64,000 bases of DNA, from contig OZ245942.1 of NCBI GenBank assembly GCA_965230065.1, positions 2,542,001 through 2,606,000 of the forward strand, given 5' to 3'. The position numbers and the translations under genes were made by a program. Each line of letters begins with the position of its first letter. Positions within the stretch are counted from its first letter, which is position 1. The notes beneath the pieces are model-generated. The model was not told the origin of the DNA. It made no database searches and saw only the letters and a list, made by a program, of their open reading frames with translations. The stretch is from G965230065 sp965230065 (GTDB lineage Bacteria > Bacteroidota > Bacteroidia > Cytophagales > Cyclobacteriaceae). Shown here piece by piece: positions 9,103-17,190 of this stretch.

Positions 9103-9146
9103 ATCACGGAAAACGATGATATTGTAACATCACGGAAAACCATGAT
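9103..9146. promoter_or_regulatory. Two dyad sites before the TPR histidine kinase
   Basis: ATCACGGAAAACGATGAT (9103-9120) and ATCACGGAAAACCATGAT (9129-9146) differ at one base. Each is close to the dyad TCACGG-N4-CCGTGA (one or two mismatches). Starts are 26 bp apart. They lie 42 bp before the kinase start, so autoregulation by the adjacent LuxR-type regulator is a fair inference. Confidence 0.55.
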
Positions 9147-9187
9147 TTTTCTGAGGATTAAAATGACGAAATTTACTTTTAATTGAT

Positions 9188-11425
9188 ATGAAAAATTTAT
9201 TGTTAAGCTATTTTTTTCTTTGGCTGTCAACCATCTCCTGGGCACAGGACCAACCAAAAATAGACAGCCTGCAAAGCTTGCTTGGGCAGCGCATGGCTGA
9301 TACTTCCAGGGTAAAGCTGCTGAATGAGCTATTTATGGAATATTTATTTGTAGATACACAACAAGCCAAAGAAGTGGTAAATGAAGCTCTCAGTTTGAGC
9401 AAAAAAAGCAAATATAAAAAAGGGGAAGCCAATGCTTTGAACCGGATGGGCATCTATTTCTACGTAACGGGCGAATATCCACAGGCCCTGGCTTATTACG
9501 ATAGTGCATTAACACTTTTTGAAGAAACAAAAAATCTTTTAGGACAGTGCAAGGTGATGAATAACATAGGGGTCATTTACGATATACAAGGAAAAAGTGA
9601 TGAGGCGATGAAGATTTACAGAAAAACTACGGTGCTCAACCACTCGCTGAACGACCAGAGTGGTATTGCTACGGCTGCCAATAATATCGCGAACATTTTC
9701 CTGTACCGGGGGGCTTACGATTCGGCCATGGCTTACTTTAGGCAAGGGCTGGAAATCAGGGAGGCCATTCAGGAAAACACCACCCTGGGGGATTCTTATT
9801 ACAACATCGGCTTTACCCACCACCTGCAGGGCAATTATGAGGCGGCCATTGAAAACTTCTTCAAAAGCCTGGAAATTTATGAAAAACAGGGGTTACAGTG
9901 GAATATTGCCACCGCTTACCAGGGATTATCTAGTACTTTCCTGGATTATCAGAAACTTGATAAAGCAGGTGAATTTGCCGGAAAAGCCCTGACAATCATG
10001 GAATCATTGGATAACAAACAGGGCCTGGCCGATGCCTACGAAAACCTGGGTATGGTAGCCCATCGTGCAGGAAATGAAGAAAAAGCCCTGGAATATTATA
10101 AGAAAACCCTGAATATTAATACTGAACTGGGAGATGAGCGGGGAAATATCCTGACCCATCAGAATATTGGGGAACTTTTTCAGGAACAAGGTCATTATGA
10201 ACAAGCACTGGATGAATATGGGCAGGCATTGGAAATCTGCCTTGAGTTAGGGGACAAAAAAAATGAAGCCAGTATTTATGTACACCAGGGCAGTCTTTGG
10301 TTTGAAACAAAACAGTACCAAAAGGCTTATGATTTTTTTAGCAAAGCGGCTGCTTTGTCCGGGGAAATTGGAAGCAAAGTAGATGAGCAAGAGGCTACCC
10401 GGGGGTTGTATGAAGCTGCCATGAAGCTGGGTAAATACGACGAAGCCTATGCCTATAATCAGCAATATATGGCACTAAAAGACAGCTTATTCAATCAAAA
10501 AACTTTGCAGAAACTTAACGAACTTGAAAACAAATACCAGAACGAGAAAAAAGAGCAGGAAATCGTCCTCCTCACCGTAGAAAAAGAGTTACAACAGGCA
10601 GAAATCAGGCAGAAAAGCACGGTTATCAATATCATCATCATCGTGTTTGTACTTATCCTTGCCCTGGGCATTTTGCTGTTCAGGTATTATCAACAAAAGG
10701 CCAGGGCCAAAGCATTACTTGCCGAAAAAGATGCAGAAATAAAACGGAAAAAGATTGAAGAACTGGAAAAGAACCAGAAACTCATGGCCATGGATGCCAT
10801 GATTGGCGGGCAGGAGGAAGAACGCAAACGCATTGCCAAAGAACTGCACGACGGGCTGGGCGGGTTGTTATCAACGGTACAACTGCATTTCAGCAGCATA
10901 CAGCCAAAGAATATGCCTGCACAAGATGGAAACGGTTTACAAAAGGCCGCTACACTCCTGAACGACGCTTGTGGGGAAGTACGGCGGATTGCCCACAACA
11001 TGATGCCCGGCGCATTGATAAAACTGGGATTGGTTCCGGCCCTGCAAGATATATGCGATGCCATGAACCAATCAGGTATTCAGGCTGATTTGCAGGTTTT
11101 TAATGTAGGCCAACGCCTTGACGAGCAGGTAGAAATCTCAGTGTACCGTATCATTCAAGAACTGCTGAGCAATATCAGAAAGCATGCTAAGGCCCGTGAA
11201 GTTATTATTCAACTGAGCCAATCAGAAGACACGCTTTCCGTTACAGTAGAAGATGATGGTGTGGGTTTCAATGTGACGCAGGTTCGGGCCGGGGGAGGCA
11301 TAGGATTGAAAAGCATTGAATCACGGGTGAAATACCTGAACGGCTCCCTGGATTTAGATGCCCGCACCGGGGAAGGCACTACCGTAAACCTTGAAATCCC
11401 TTTGAAAAAAGCAGTAGCGATATAG
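9188..11425 (+). CDS. TPR-containing sensor histidine kinase, HisKA_3 type
   Basis: The 745-residue protein has a signal peptide, then about eight tetratricopeptide repeats (residues 40-430) outside the cytoplasm, a coiled linker, and one membrane helix (about 477-500). Its cytoplasmic kinase is of the NarX/DegS class. The phospho-acceptor His lies near residue 553 in KRIAKELHDGLGGLLS. The ATPase domain shows ELLSNIRKHAKA, VEDDGVGF and GGIGLKSIESRV. It probably senses a periplasmic protein ligand through the TPRs and phosphorylates the regulator encoded 18 bp downstream. The architecture is typical for Cytophagales. Confidence 0.93.
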   Translation: MKNLLLSYFFLWLSTISWAQDQPKIDSLQSLLGQRMADTSRVKLLNELFMEYLFVDTQQAKEVVNEALSLSKKSKYKKGEANALNRMGIYFYVTGEYPQALAYYDSALTLFEETKNLLGQCKVMNNIGVIYDIQGKSDEAMKIYRKTTVLNHSLNDQSGIATAANNIANIFLYRGAYDSAMAYFRQGLEIREAIQENTTLGDSYYNIGFTHHLQGNYEAAIENFFKSLEIYEKQGLQWNIATAYQGLSSTFLDYQKLDKAGEFAGKALTIMESLDNKQGLADAYENLGMVAHRAGNEEKALEYYKKTLNINTELGDERGNILTHQNIGELFQEQGHYEQALDEYGQALEICLELGDKKNEASIYVHQGSLWFETKQYQKAYDFFSKAAALSGEIGSKVDEQEATRGLYEAAMKLGKYDEAYAYNQQYMALKDSLFNQKTLQKLNELENKYQNEKKEQEIVLLTVEKELQQAEIRQKSTVINIIIIVFVLILALGILLFRYYQQKARAKALLAEKDAEIKRKKIEELEKNQKLMAMDAMIGGQEEERKRIAKELHDGLGGLLSTVQLHFSSIQPKNMPAQDGNGLQKAATLLNDACGEVRRIAHNMMPGALIKLGLVPALQDICDAMNQSGIQADLQVFNVGQRLDEQVEISVYRIIQELLSNIRKHAKAREVIIQLSQSEDTLSVTVEDDGVGFNVTQVRAGGGIGLKSIESRVKYLNGSLDLDARTGEGTTVNLEIPLKKAVAI

Positions 11426-11443
11426 GCAGTAAAGTTAAGCAAT

Positions 11444-12085
11444 ATGATAAATGTATTGATTGTAGACGACCATCAGATGCTGATAGATGGCATCAGGGCC
11501 ATGCTGGCAGAAGAACCCGGTGTGCGAATAGTAGCAGCGGCTTATCATGGCATTGAAGCCCTGGAGAAACTGGAAACACATACCGTAGACCTGGTTTTAC
11601 TGGATATCAACATGCCTGTAATGGATGGAGTGGAAACATGCCGCCAAATTAAAAAGCTGCACCCTTCGGTACGCATTCTGGCGCTTACCATGTACAACGA
11701 GGGAAGTATCGTATCCCAAATGCTGCATAGCGGAGCACACGGCTTTATTCTGAAAAATACAGGTAAAACCAACCTGCTTGAAGCCATCACCGAGGTGTAT
11801 GAGGGAAAAACGTACTTCGACCGGCAGGTAAAAGAAGCCCTAATGAAAAGCATGATGCCTGGTAAAAAGCCGGGTACTGCCTTCATGCCCAAACTCACCC
11901 GCCGCGAGAAAGATATTTTGCGCCTGATTGTGCTGGAAAACTCTGCCCAGGAAATCGCCAATCAGTTATTTATCAGCCCCAATACCGTAGAAACCCACCG
12001 CAGGCACCTGCTGGAAAAACTGAACGTAAAAAACTCGGCGGGTTTGGTGAGGGTAGCCTTGGAGAGGAAGTTGGTGGAGTATTAG
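11444..12085 (+). CDS. LuxR/NarL-family response regulator
   Basis: The 213-residue protein has a receiver domain (1-120) with the acidic pocket D8/D9, phospho-acceptor D54 in DLVLLDINMP, and conserved Thr/Lys positions (LALTMYN, FILKNTG). The LuxR-type helix-turn-helix (about 147-213) reads LTRREKDILRLI, then NSAQEIANQLFISPNTVETHR. It is the cognate partner of the upstream kinase. The two upstream dyads are candidate binding sites. Confidence 0.95.
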   Translation: MINVLIVDDHQMLIDGIRAMLAEEPGVRIVAAAYHGIEALEKLETHTVDLVLLDINMPVMDGVETCRQIKKLHPSVRILALTMYNEGSIVSQMLHSGAHGFILKNTGKTNLLEAITEVYEGKTYFDRQVKEALMKSMMPGKKPGTAFMPKLTRREKDILRLIVLENSAQEIANQLFISPNTVETHRRHLLEKLNVKNSAGLVRVALERKLVEY

Positions 12086-12157
12086 AAGCGGGACGCTTTT
12101 CTTTGGAGGTGTTTTTTTAATGGCAGCACAAGCGGGATGCTTGCGCTAATTTTTTTC
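12086..12157. terminator. Two hairpins between convergent genes
   Basis: AAGCG-GGA-CGCTT (12086-12098) begins right after the regulator stop codon and runs into T residues. A second hairpin (12125-12147, CAAGC/GCTTG with flanking AGC/GCT) is followed by a T-run. The two share the word AAGCGGGAYGCTT. They serve the response regulator and probably the convergent gene too. Confidence 0.75.
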
Positions 12158-13038
12158 TACTGTGCTTCTTTCTTTATTTCGTCTTTATCCTCAAAAACTG
12201 CATTATTGAGTTTATACTCAAGGGACTTTTGCTCTTGTTTCAATTGGGCTTTAAAGGCGGGCAACTGCTTTACAATGCCTTCCATCACGGCATAATCGCT
12301 CATTTGCATCATTACATGCGGGTTGGGCATGTACGAAGCGGTGAAGCGGTTTAAGGCAGCCTGGTCCAGGTCAGCGGCAGCTATTTGTACCATGGCCTGG
12401 TACCGGTCGGTCATGGCTTCCTCAATGCGCTGCTCCCTTTCCGCTGCTTCTTCAATTTTCAGGATTTCTTCCAGCTTTTTGGTTTGCTTGTATTGGTCAT
12501 TGAACAGGTTGGCAAAAGCCGTAACTGCCCCGGCCAGTTGGGCCGGCTGCATGTTCGGAGGAATTACCGTATGAACAGCGTTTTTCTCCTGAGCCTCTTT
12601 CTCTTCAAAAATACGGATAGGTTGTGAGCGTCGTAAGTCAACTGTGCTGTCAATTTTGGGTTGGAGGTATTGGGTAAGGTCCCGGTAATCTTTTACTTTT
12701 ACTTCGTTCAGCACATAGGTGCGGGGCAGCATTTTAATGGTCATGCCCTGCAAACTTTCGGGAGTACTGTCGGCAGGTACCAGTAAAAAAGAGTGGTAAC
12801 CTACGATGGTGAAGTCAATGGAATCCTGCACATTTACCCGGATGTTGAACCGCCCATCACCTCCGGTTACCGCGCCCAGGCTGGTATTGCGTGCACGCAA
12901 ATGCACATAAGGCAAAGGCTGCAAACTGTCGGCATCCACAATAATTCCCTCGATGATGACTTTTTCATCGCCCTGTCCGAATGAAACAAAAGGCAAAATA
13001 ATGAAAAGGAACAAAAAGCCGTATATATATTTCTTCAT
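12157..13038 (-). CDS. Exported protein with CarboxypepD_reg-like domain
   Basis: The 293-residue protein has a signal peptide and, at about residues 27-115, the beta-sandwich regulatory-like domain common in Bacteroidota envelope proteins (GIIVDADSLQPLPYVHLRARNTSLGAVTGGDGRF). The rest is a charged, mostly helical region with no family I recognise (TKKLEEILKIEEAAEREQRIEEA; tail LKQEQKSLEYKLNN). It is probably periplasmic or outer-membrane associated. No functional partner is evident nearby. Confidence 0.7.
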   Translation of the reverse strand: MKKYIYGFLFLFIILPFVSFGQGDEKVIIEGIIVDADSLQPLPYVHLRARNTSLGAVTGGDGRFNIRVNVQDSIDFTIVGYHSFLLVPADSTPESLQGMTIKMLPRTYVLNEVKVKDYRDLTQYLQPKIDSTVDLRRSQPIRIFEEKEAQEKNAVHTVIPPNMQPAQLAGAVTAFANLFNDQYKQTKKLEEILKIEEAAEREQRIEEAMTDRYQAMVQIAAADLDQAALNRFTASYMPNPHVMMQMSDYAVMEGIVKQLPAFKAQLKQEQKSLEYKLNNAVFEDKDEIKKEAQ

Positions 13039-13069
13039 TCAATTGGTATACCAGTAACCTAATAAGTTT

Positions 13070-13459
13070 TTATTTTACTATTTCCAATTCGTCGATTCGA
13101 TCAAAATGTTTGCGGTTTAATGTGGCAATTGATAGGTTATTACTTACAGCGGTTGCAGCTATGAATAAATCGGCAAGGTCTATTTGCTTTCTTTTACGTT
13201 TTAAAGAAGCATTTAGCCTCACCGCTGTGTCAACAGAAACTTCATCTAAAGGAATCACCAAGATTGCCTGTAGTAATTTATTCCAGAAATTCAACTGGTT
13301 TTGAGTAGCCCCGGCATAAATCTCATACTTAGTTATCGCTGAAATAGCAAACTCATATCCCTGGCGTACCAATGCAACCCAGGTAGAATTTGCCTTGTCA
13401 GTTTTCCGATAATAGTCAATGAGAATGGATGTATCAACCAAAATTATCTTGTCCGCCAT
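13070..13459 (-). CDS. vapC: PIN-domain ribonuclease toxin, VapC-like
   Basis: The 129-residue PIN domain is likely an RNA-cleaving toxin. The acidic metal-binding set is visible: D9 (ILVDTSILIDYY), E46 (ITKYEIYAG), D94/D97 (DLADLFIAATA) and a C-terminal Asp near 118. Length matches VapC. Its start overlaps the end of the upstream small gene by 16 bases, the usual toxin-antitoxin coupling. Confidence 0.85.
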   Translation of the reverse strand: MADKIILVDTSILIDYYRKTDKANSTWVALVRQGYEFAISAITKYEIYAGATQNQLNFWNKLLQAILVIPLDEVSVDTAVRLNASLKRKRKQIDLADLFIAATAVSNNLSIATLNRKHFDRIDELEIVK

Positions 13460-13671
13460 TGGTTGATAAGTTTTCTGTTATTTTCAATTACTTCCAATTG
13501 CTTTTTTGAAGCAACCGGGCCATTTAAGAGTATGGATTCCAGGTCAGCTTGGGTGCTTTGCCTTTTTGTTTCTTTATCTATTTCAATTTTAAGCTTTCTT
13601 AATTGTGCTAATGGCAATTTTTTTATCACCTCAACTAACTGCTCGTACTCTATGTTAATTGATACTGTCAT
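13444..13671 (-). CDS. Putative VapB-type antitoxin
   Basis: The 75-residue protein starts at the ATG at 13671; an upstream alternative would add 22 residues that look non-coding. The N-terminus (MTVSINIEYEQLVEVIKKLP) suggests a short dimerising segment, and the charged C-terminus would wrap the toxin. I recognise no named family, though similar short proteins precede PIN toxins in cyanobacteria and Bacteroidota. The call rests on size, order and the 16-base overlap with the PIN gene. Confidence 0.65.
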   Translation of the reverse strand: MTVSINIEYEQLVEVIKKLPLAQLRKLKIEIDKETKRQSTQADLESILLNGPVASKKQLEVIENNRKLINQWRTR

Positions 13672-13881
13672 AATGTTTATTTTTTCAGTCAAGAAATAGA
13701 AATATTGATTGCCTATCAGGTCACAATAAAATGGCATATTATAAAATAACCTGATTGCTTACTAAAGGTACAATAACGTAATGATAACATGAAGATTTGA
13801 TGAATATTTCCCTGATGAGGGTAAATACCTGTTAAAAAATTGTGCTTTCTTTTTCCTTCGTCCAAATCACACCGGCAAACA

Positions 13882-16140
13882 TTACTTATCCGCCAACGTA
13901 GACATCTCCACCGTTTCTCCCTTGGCAAAGCGTTCTTTGGCAGTGTCTAAAAAATCTACAAAGTTCTGCACGTTCAGGTCGTAGGCTTTGGGTTGGGCCA
14001 GTAGCTCCCCATTGGGGTTTACGATTACATAATAGGGCTGCGCATTGTTGTTAAACCGGGTGATTTGCAAATCGGCATTTTGGTTACCGATGGATTTTTT
14101 CGTTTTCCCGTCGTATTCAGACACATACCATTCTGATTCGGGCAGGGTAGTTTTTTCATCTACATACAAAGAAGCTATCACAAAATCACTTTTCAACCGC
14201 TCCAGCACTTCCGGCTCCGACCACACCCGGGCTTCCATTTCCCGGCAGTTCACACATCCATGCCCGGTAAAATCAATGAAGACAGGTTTGTCCTTTTCTT
14301 TGGCACAAGCCAGGGCTTGCTCATAATCAAAATATCCTTTGAGGCCGTGCGGAATGTGGAGCAAATCGGCATATTTGGGCGGTTCGCACAATTCCTCCTC
14401 CTTGCCTGCAAGTAAACCTGTATTGGTCTCCATCTTTTCGGCAATCAGCGTAGGCACATCAAAATCATGGGTGTGCATGGGAGGCAGATAGCCAGCCAGG
14501 GCTTTCAAAGGTGCACCAAACAAACCGGGAATCAGGTAAACCACAAACGAAAACGTGGCAATGGCCAGCATGAGGCGGGAGACACTGATGGTTTCCAGCG
14601 GGCTGTCGTGGGGAAGGCGTATTTTTCCCAGCAAATAAAAACCCATGAGGGAGAAAATCACAATCCAGAGCGTAAGGTACACTTCCCGGTCCAGAATGTT
14701 CCAGTGGTACACCTGGTCGGCCACGCTCAGGAATTTGAGGGCCAGGGCCAGTTCCAGAAAGCCCAGCACTACCTTTACCGAATTGAGCCACCCGCCCGAT
14801 TTGGGCAGGCTGTTCAGCCATTCGGGAAATATCGCAAACAAGGTAAAAGGAATGGCAAAAGCCAGGGAAAAACCCAGCATGCCCAAAATAGGCAGCAGAA
14901 ATTGCCCTCCGGCGGCTTCTACCAAAATACTGCCTACAATAGGGCCGGTGCAGGAGAAAGAAACCAATACCAGCGTAAAAGCCATGAAAAATACTCCTGT
15001 AAACCCGCCTTTGTCTGCTTGCTGATCTACATTGTTGACTAAAGAACTGGGGAGTGTAATTTCAAACAATCCGAAGAAAGAAAGGGCAAAAACCACGAAT
15101 ACGGCAAAGAAAAACACATTGGGCAGCCAGTGCGTGCTGAGCCAGTTGGCAAAGGCCGGCCCAAAAAGGGCAGAAACTACTGTGCCAACTACGGTATAAA
15201 TAACAATAATAGAAATGCCGTATACCAACGCTTTGGTAATAGCCTGCGAACGGCTGGCACTGGTACTGGAAAAAAAGCTCACCGTCATCGGAATCATCGG
15301 AAACACACAGGGAGTGAGCAAAGCGGCCAGTCCGGCTAAGAAAGCCACAAAGAAAAAGACGAGTAAGGAATAGGGGGAATAAGGGTCAACACCTGCTTTT
15401 TGGGAAGTAACAGGGTCGGTTTTCTTTTCCGTTACAGTGGGTTTTTCCTCTGCTGTCTTTTCATTTTCGGCAATGGCTGGCTCATTTTCTGTTTCCTGCT
15501 CTTTTTCTACTTCAGAAGTTGTTTTCTCCGAGTTTTCTTTCTTTTCAGCAACGGCAGGCTTTTCCACTTTTTCTTCAACCGCTGCTTTGGGCGCATTTTT
15601 CGGTTCTTTTTGCGGAGCTGCCTCTGTTTTTTCAGGCTTTGCAGAATTTTCTGCTAAAACAGTAAAATTAAAAGCAAATGCATCTTCAAAAGGAATACAG
15701 CGCCCGTCTACGTCGGTACATACCTGATACGCATAGTTTCCGGTGATTTTTGACAGTTCACTGCCTGTTACTTTAATGGTTTGGCGGAATTCAGCTTTTT
15801 CAATAAAATACCTGATATTTCCTTCCCAAATTTCATCGTACTTTTCTTTGGCATCAATGGGTTGGATTTCGCCTACCAGCTCATAATTTTCATTCGGCTC
15901 AAAGGTAAACTCTGTAAGCATGGGGCCCAGGTCGGGGTCAAAGTCGGTAGAGTAAAGGTACCAGTCTTCGTCAATATCCACAGTGAATACCAAATCCACT
16001 TCCTCTCCTACTTTTACCTGGGTTTTAGTAGCTTTGGTCTGCCAGGTGGCAGGTTTCAAAATCTGGGCAGAAGCCGTAAATTGAAATAAAAAAAATGCAC
16101 CAATGAGCAGTGCCGATACAATTTTTCCGGAATTTTGCAT
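13882..16140 (-). CDS. dsbD: DsbD-type thiol:disulfide interchange protein
   Basis: The 752-residue three-part protein is built like DsbD. It has a signal peptide and periplasmic N-terminal domain (about 25-160), then a Glu/Lys/Pro-rich linker (about 165-250). The polytopic DsbD/CcdA membrane domain (about 258-560) shows LAALLTPCVFPMIPMTVSFF and VLVSFSCTGPIVG, which carry the two membrane cysteines. The C-terminal thioredoxin-like domain has CVNC near residues 627-630 (FTGHGCVNCREMEARVW). It would move reducing power from the cytoplasm to the periplasm. The linker is longer than in proteobacterial DsbD. It is transcribed alone. Confidence 0.92.
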   Translation of the reverse strand: MQNSGKIVSALLIGAFFLFQFTASAQILKPATWQTKATKTQVKVGEEVDLVFTVDIDEDWYLYSTDFDPDLGPMLTEFTFEPNENYELVGEIQPIDAKEKYDEIWEGNIRYFIEKAEFRQTIKVTGSELSKITGNYAYQVCTDVDGRCIPFEDAFAFNFTVLAENSAKPEKTEAAPQKEPKNAPKAAVEEKVEKPAVAEKKENSEKTTSEVEKEQETENEPAIAENEKTAEEKPTVTEKKTDPVTSQKAGVDPYSPYSLLVFFFVAFLAGLAALLTPCVFPMIPMTVSFFSSTSASRSQAITKALVYGISIIVIYTVVGTVVSALFGPAFANWLSTHWLPNVFFFAVFVVFALSFFGLFEITLPSSLVNNVDQQADKGGFTGVFFMAFTLVLVSFSCTGPIVGSILVEAAGGQFLLPILGMLGFSLAFAIPFTLFAIFPEWLNSLPKSGGWLNSVKVVLGFLELALALKFLSVADQVYHWNILDREVYLTLWIVIFSLMGFYLLGKIRLPHDSPLETISVSRLMLAIATFSFVVYLIPGLFGAPLKALAGYLPPMHTHDFDVPTLIAEKMETNTGLLAGKEEELCEPPKYADLLHIPHGLKGYFDYEQALACAKEKDKPVFIDFTGHGCVNCREMEARVWSEPEVLERLKSDFVIASLYVDEKTTLPESEWYVSEYDGKTKKSIGNQNADLQITRFNNNAQPYYVIVNPNGELLAQPKAYDLNVQNFVDFLDTAKERFAKGETVEMSTLADK

Positions 16141-16261
16141 TTCTTACAAACTATTTAGTACCCATACTTACGGCATAACCGGTTTTGGGTTAGTAAAGCT
16201 AAAGACATAAAGTGGGGTTCACAATTTGTATTAACGTATTTTACCCTAACTTCGTCTGTAA

Positions 16262-16330
16262 TGAAGACCGGAGACGGGAGTCGGAAGACCGAAGAAAAAA
16301 GACTTCGGTCTTCGGTCTTCCGTCTTCAGA
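16262..16330. repeat. GACCGAAGAC-word quasi-palindrome
   Basis: Left half is made of GAAGACCGGAGAC / GGAAGACCGAAG words and the right half of their complements (CTTCGGTCTTC), separated by an A-run. It can fold into a long stem. A second copy of the same word family lies just after the next gene (17125-17180), so the two bracket the hydrolase gene. Confidence 0.7.
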
Positions 16331-16341
16331 CTTAAAAAACC

Positions 16342-17124
16342 ATGCTACGCATCATCATTGGAATCCTCATCGCTTACCTGCTGCTTTGTTTGCTCATGTA
16401 TTTGCTGCAAAACAAACTGCTGTTTCATCCGGAAAAGCTGCCGGATGATTATCAGTTTAACTTCCCTGTTCCTTTTGAAGAAGTCAATTACGAAACCGAA
16501 CCGGGTATTTCTATCAATGCTTTGAAATTTAAGGCAGACAATCCGGTGGGTGTCGTTTTTTATCTGCATGGCAATGCGGGTAGCTTACGCAACTGGGGCG
16601 AAATGGCAGATATTTTCGTGAATGCAGGTTATGATTGCCTCATGATCGACTACCGGGGTTATGGAAAAAGCAGCGGAAAAATAACCAAAGCCGGAACTAT
16701 CCACGACATCACGTATGTTTATGACAAATTGAAATCAGTATACGGAGAAGAAAGGATAACGGTATTGGGGCGTTCGCTGGGTTCTGGCATGGCGGCTTAC
16801 ATGGGAGCTAAAAACCGGCCAGATCGGGTAATTCTGGAAACGCCCTACTACAGCCTGAGGGATGTGGCCAGCAAAGTAATGCCCATTGTTCCCTCTTTTT
16901 TACTTCGTTTTAATTTTAATACGTACCAGTACTTGCAAAAAATTAAATGCCCGGTGTATATTTTTCACGGAACCGAAGATGAAGTGGTATATTATGGATC
17001 GAGCCAAAAACTGAAAAAATACCTCAAACCTTCCGACCAATTGATAACCATTGAGGGTGGCGGGCACAATAACTTAATTACATTTGCGGAGTATCGGGAA
17101 AAGCTAAAAGAAGTATTGAAATGA
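16342..17124 (+). CDS. Membrane-anchored alpha/beta hydrolase (ABHD13/BEM46-like)
   Basis: The 260-residue protein has an N-terminal membrane helix (LRIIIGILIAYLLLCLLMYLL) followed by an alpha/beta hydrolase fold. The oxyanion motif is YLHGNAGS, the nucleophile Ser about 145 in GRSLGSG, the acid about D211 in HGTEDEVV and the His about 240 in GGGHNN. This is the BEM46/ABHD13/17 group, whose members include depalmitoylases; the bacterial substrate is unknown. GACCG-word repeats lie on both sides. Confidence 0.85.
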   Translation: MLRIIIGILIAYLLLCLLMYLLQNKLLFHPEKLPDDYQFNFPVPFEEVNYETEPGISINALKFKADNPVGVVFYLHGNAGSLRNWGEMADIFVNAGYDCLMIDYRGYGKSSGKITKAGTIHDITYVYDKLKSVYGEERITVLGRSLGSGMAAYMGAKNRPDRVILETPYYSLRDVASKVMPIVPSFLLRFNFNTYQYLQKIKCPVYIFHGTEDEVVYYGSSQKLKKYLKPSDQLITIEGGGHNNLITFAEYREKLKEVLK

Positions 17125-17180
17125 GACCGGAGACCGGAGGTGGATTTTGAGACCGGAGACCGAAGACCCGGTTCCGACTA
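17125..17180. repeat. GACCGGAGAC-word repeat
   Basis: Direct copies of GAGACCGGAGACCG / GAGACCGAAGACC follow the hydrolase stop codon at once. They are of the same word family as 16262-16330. They are mostly direct here, so folding is weaker on its own. The stretch also forms the leader of the transporter gene at 17191. Confidence 0.6.
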
Positions 17181-17190
17181 AAAACAACAC

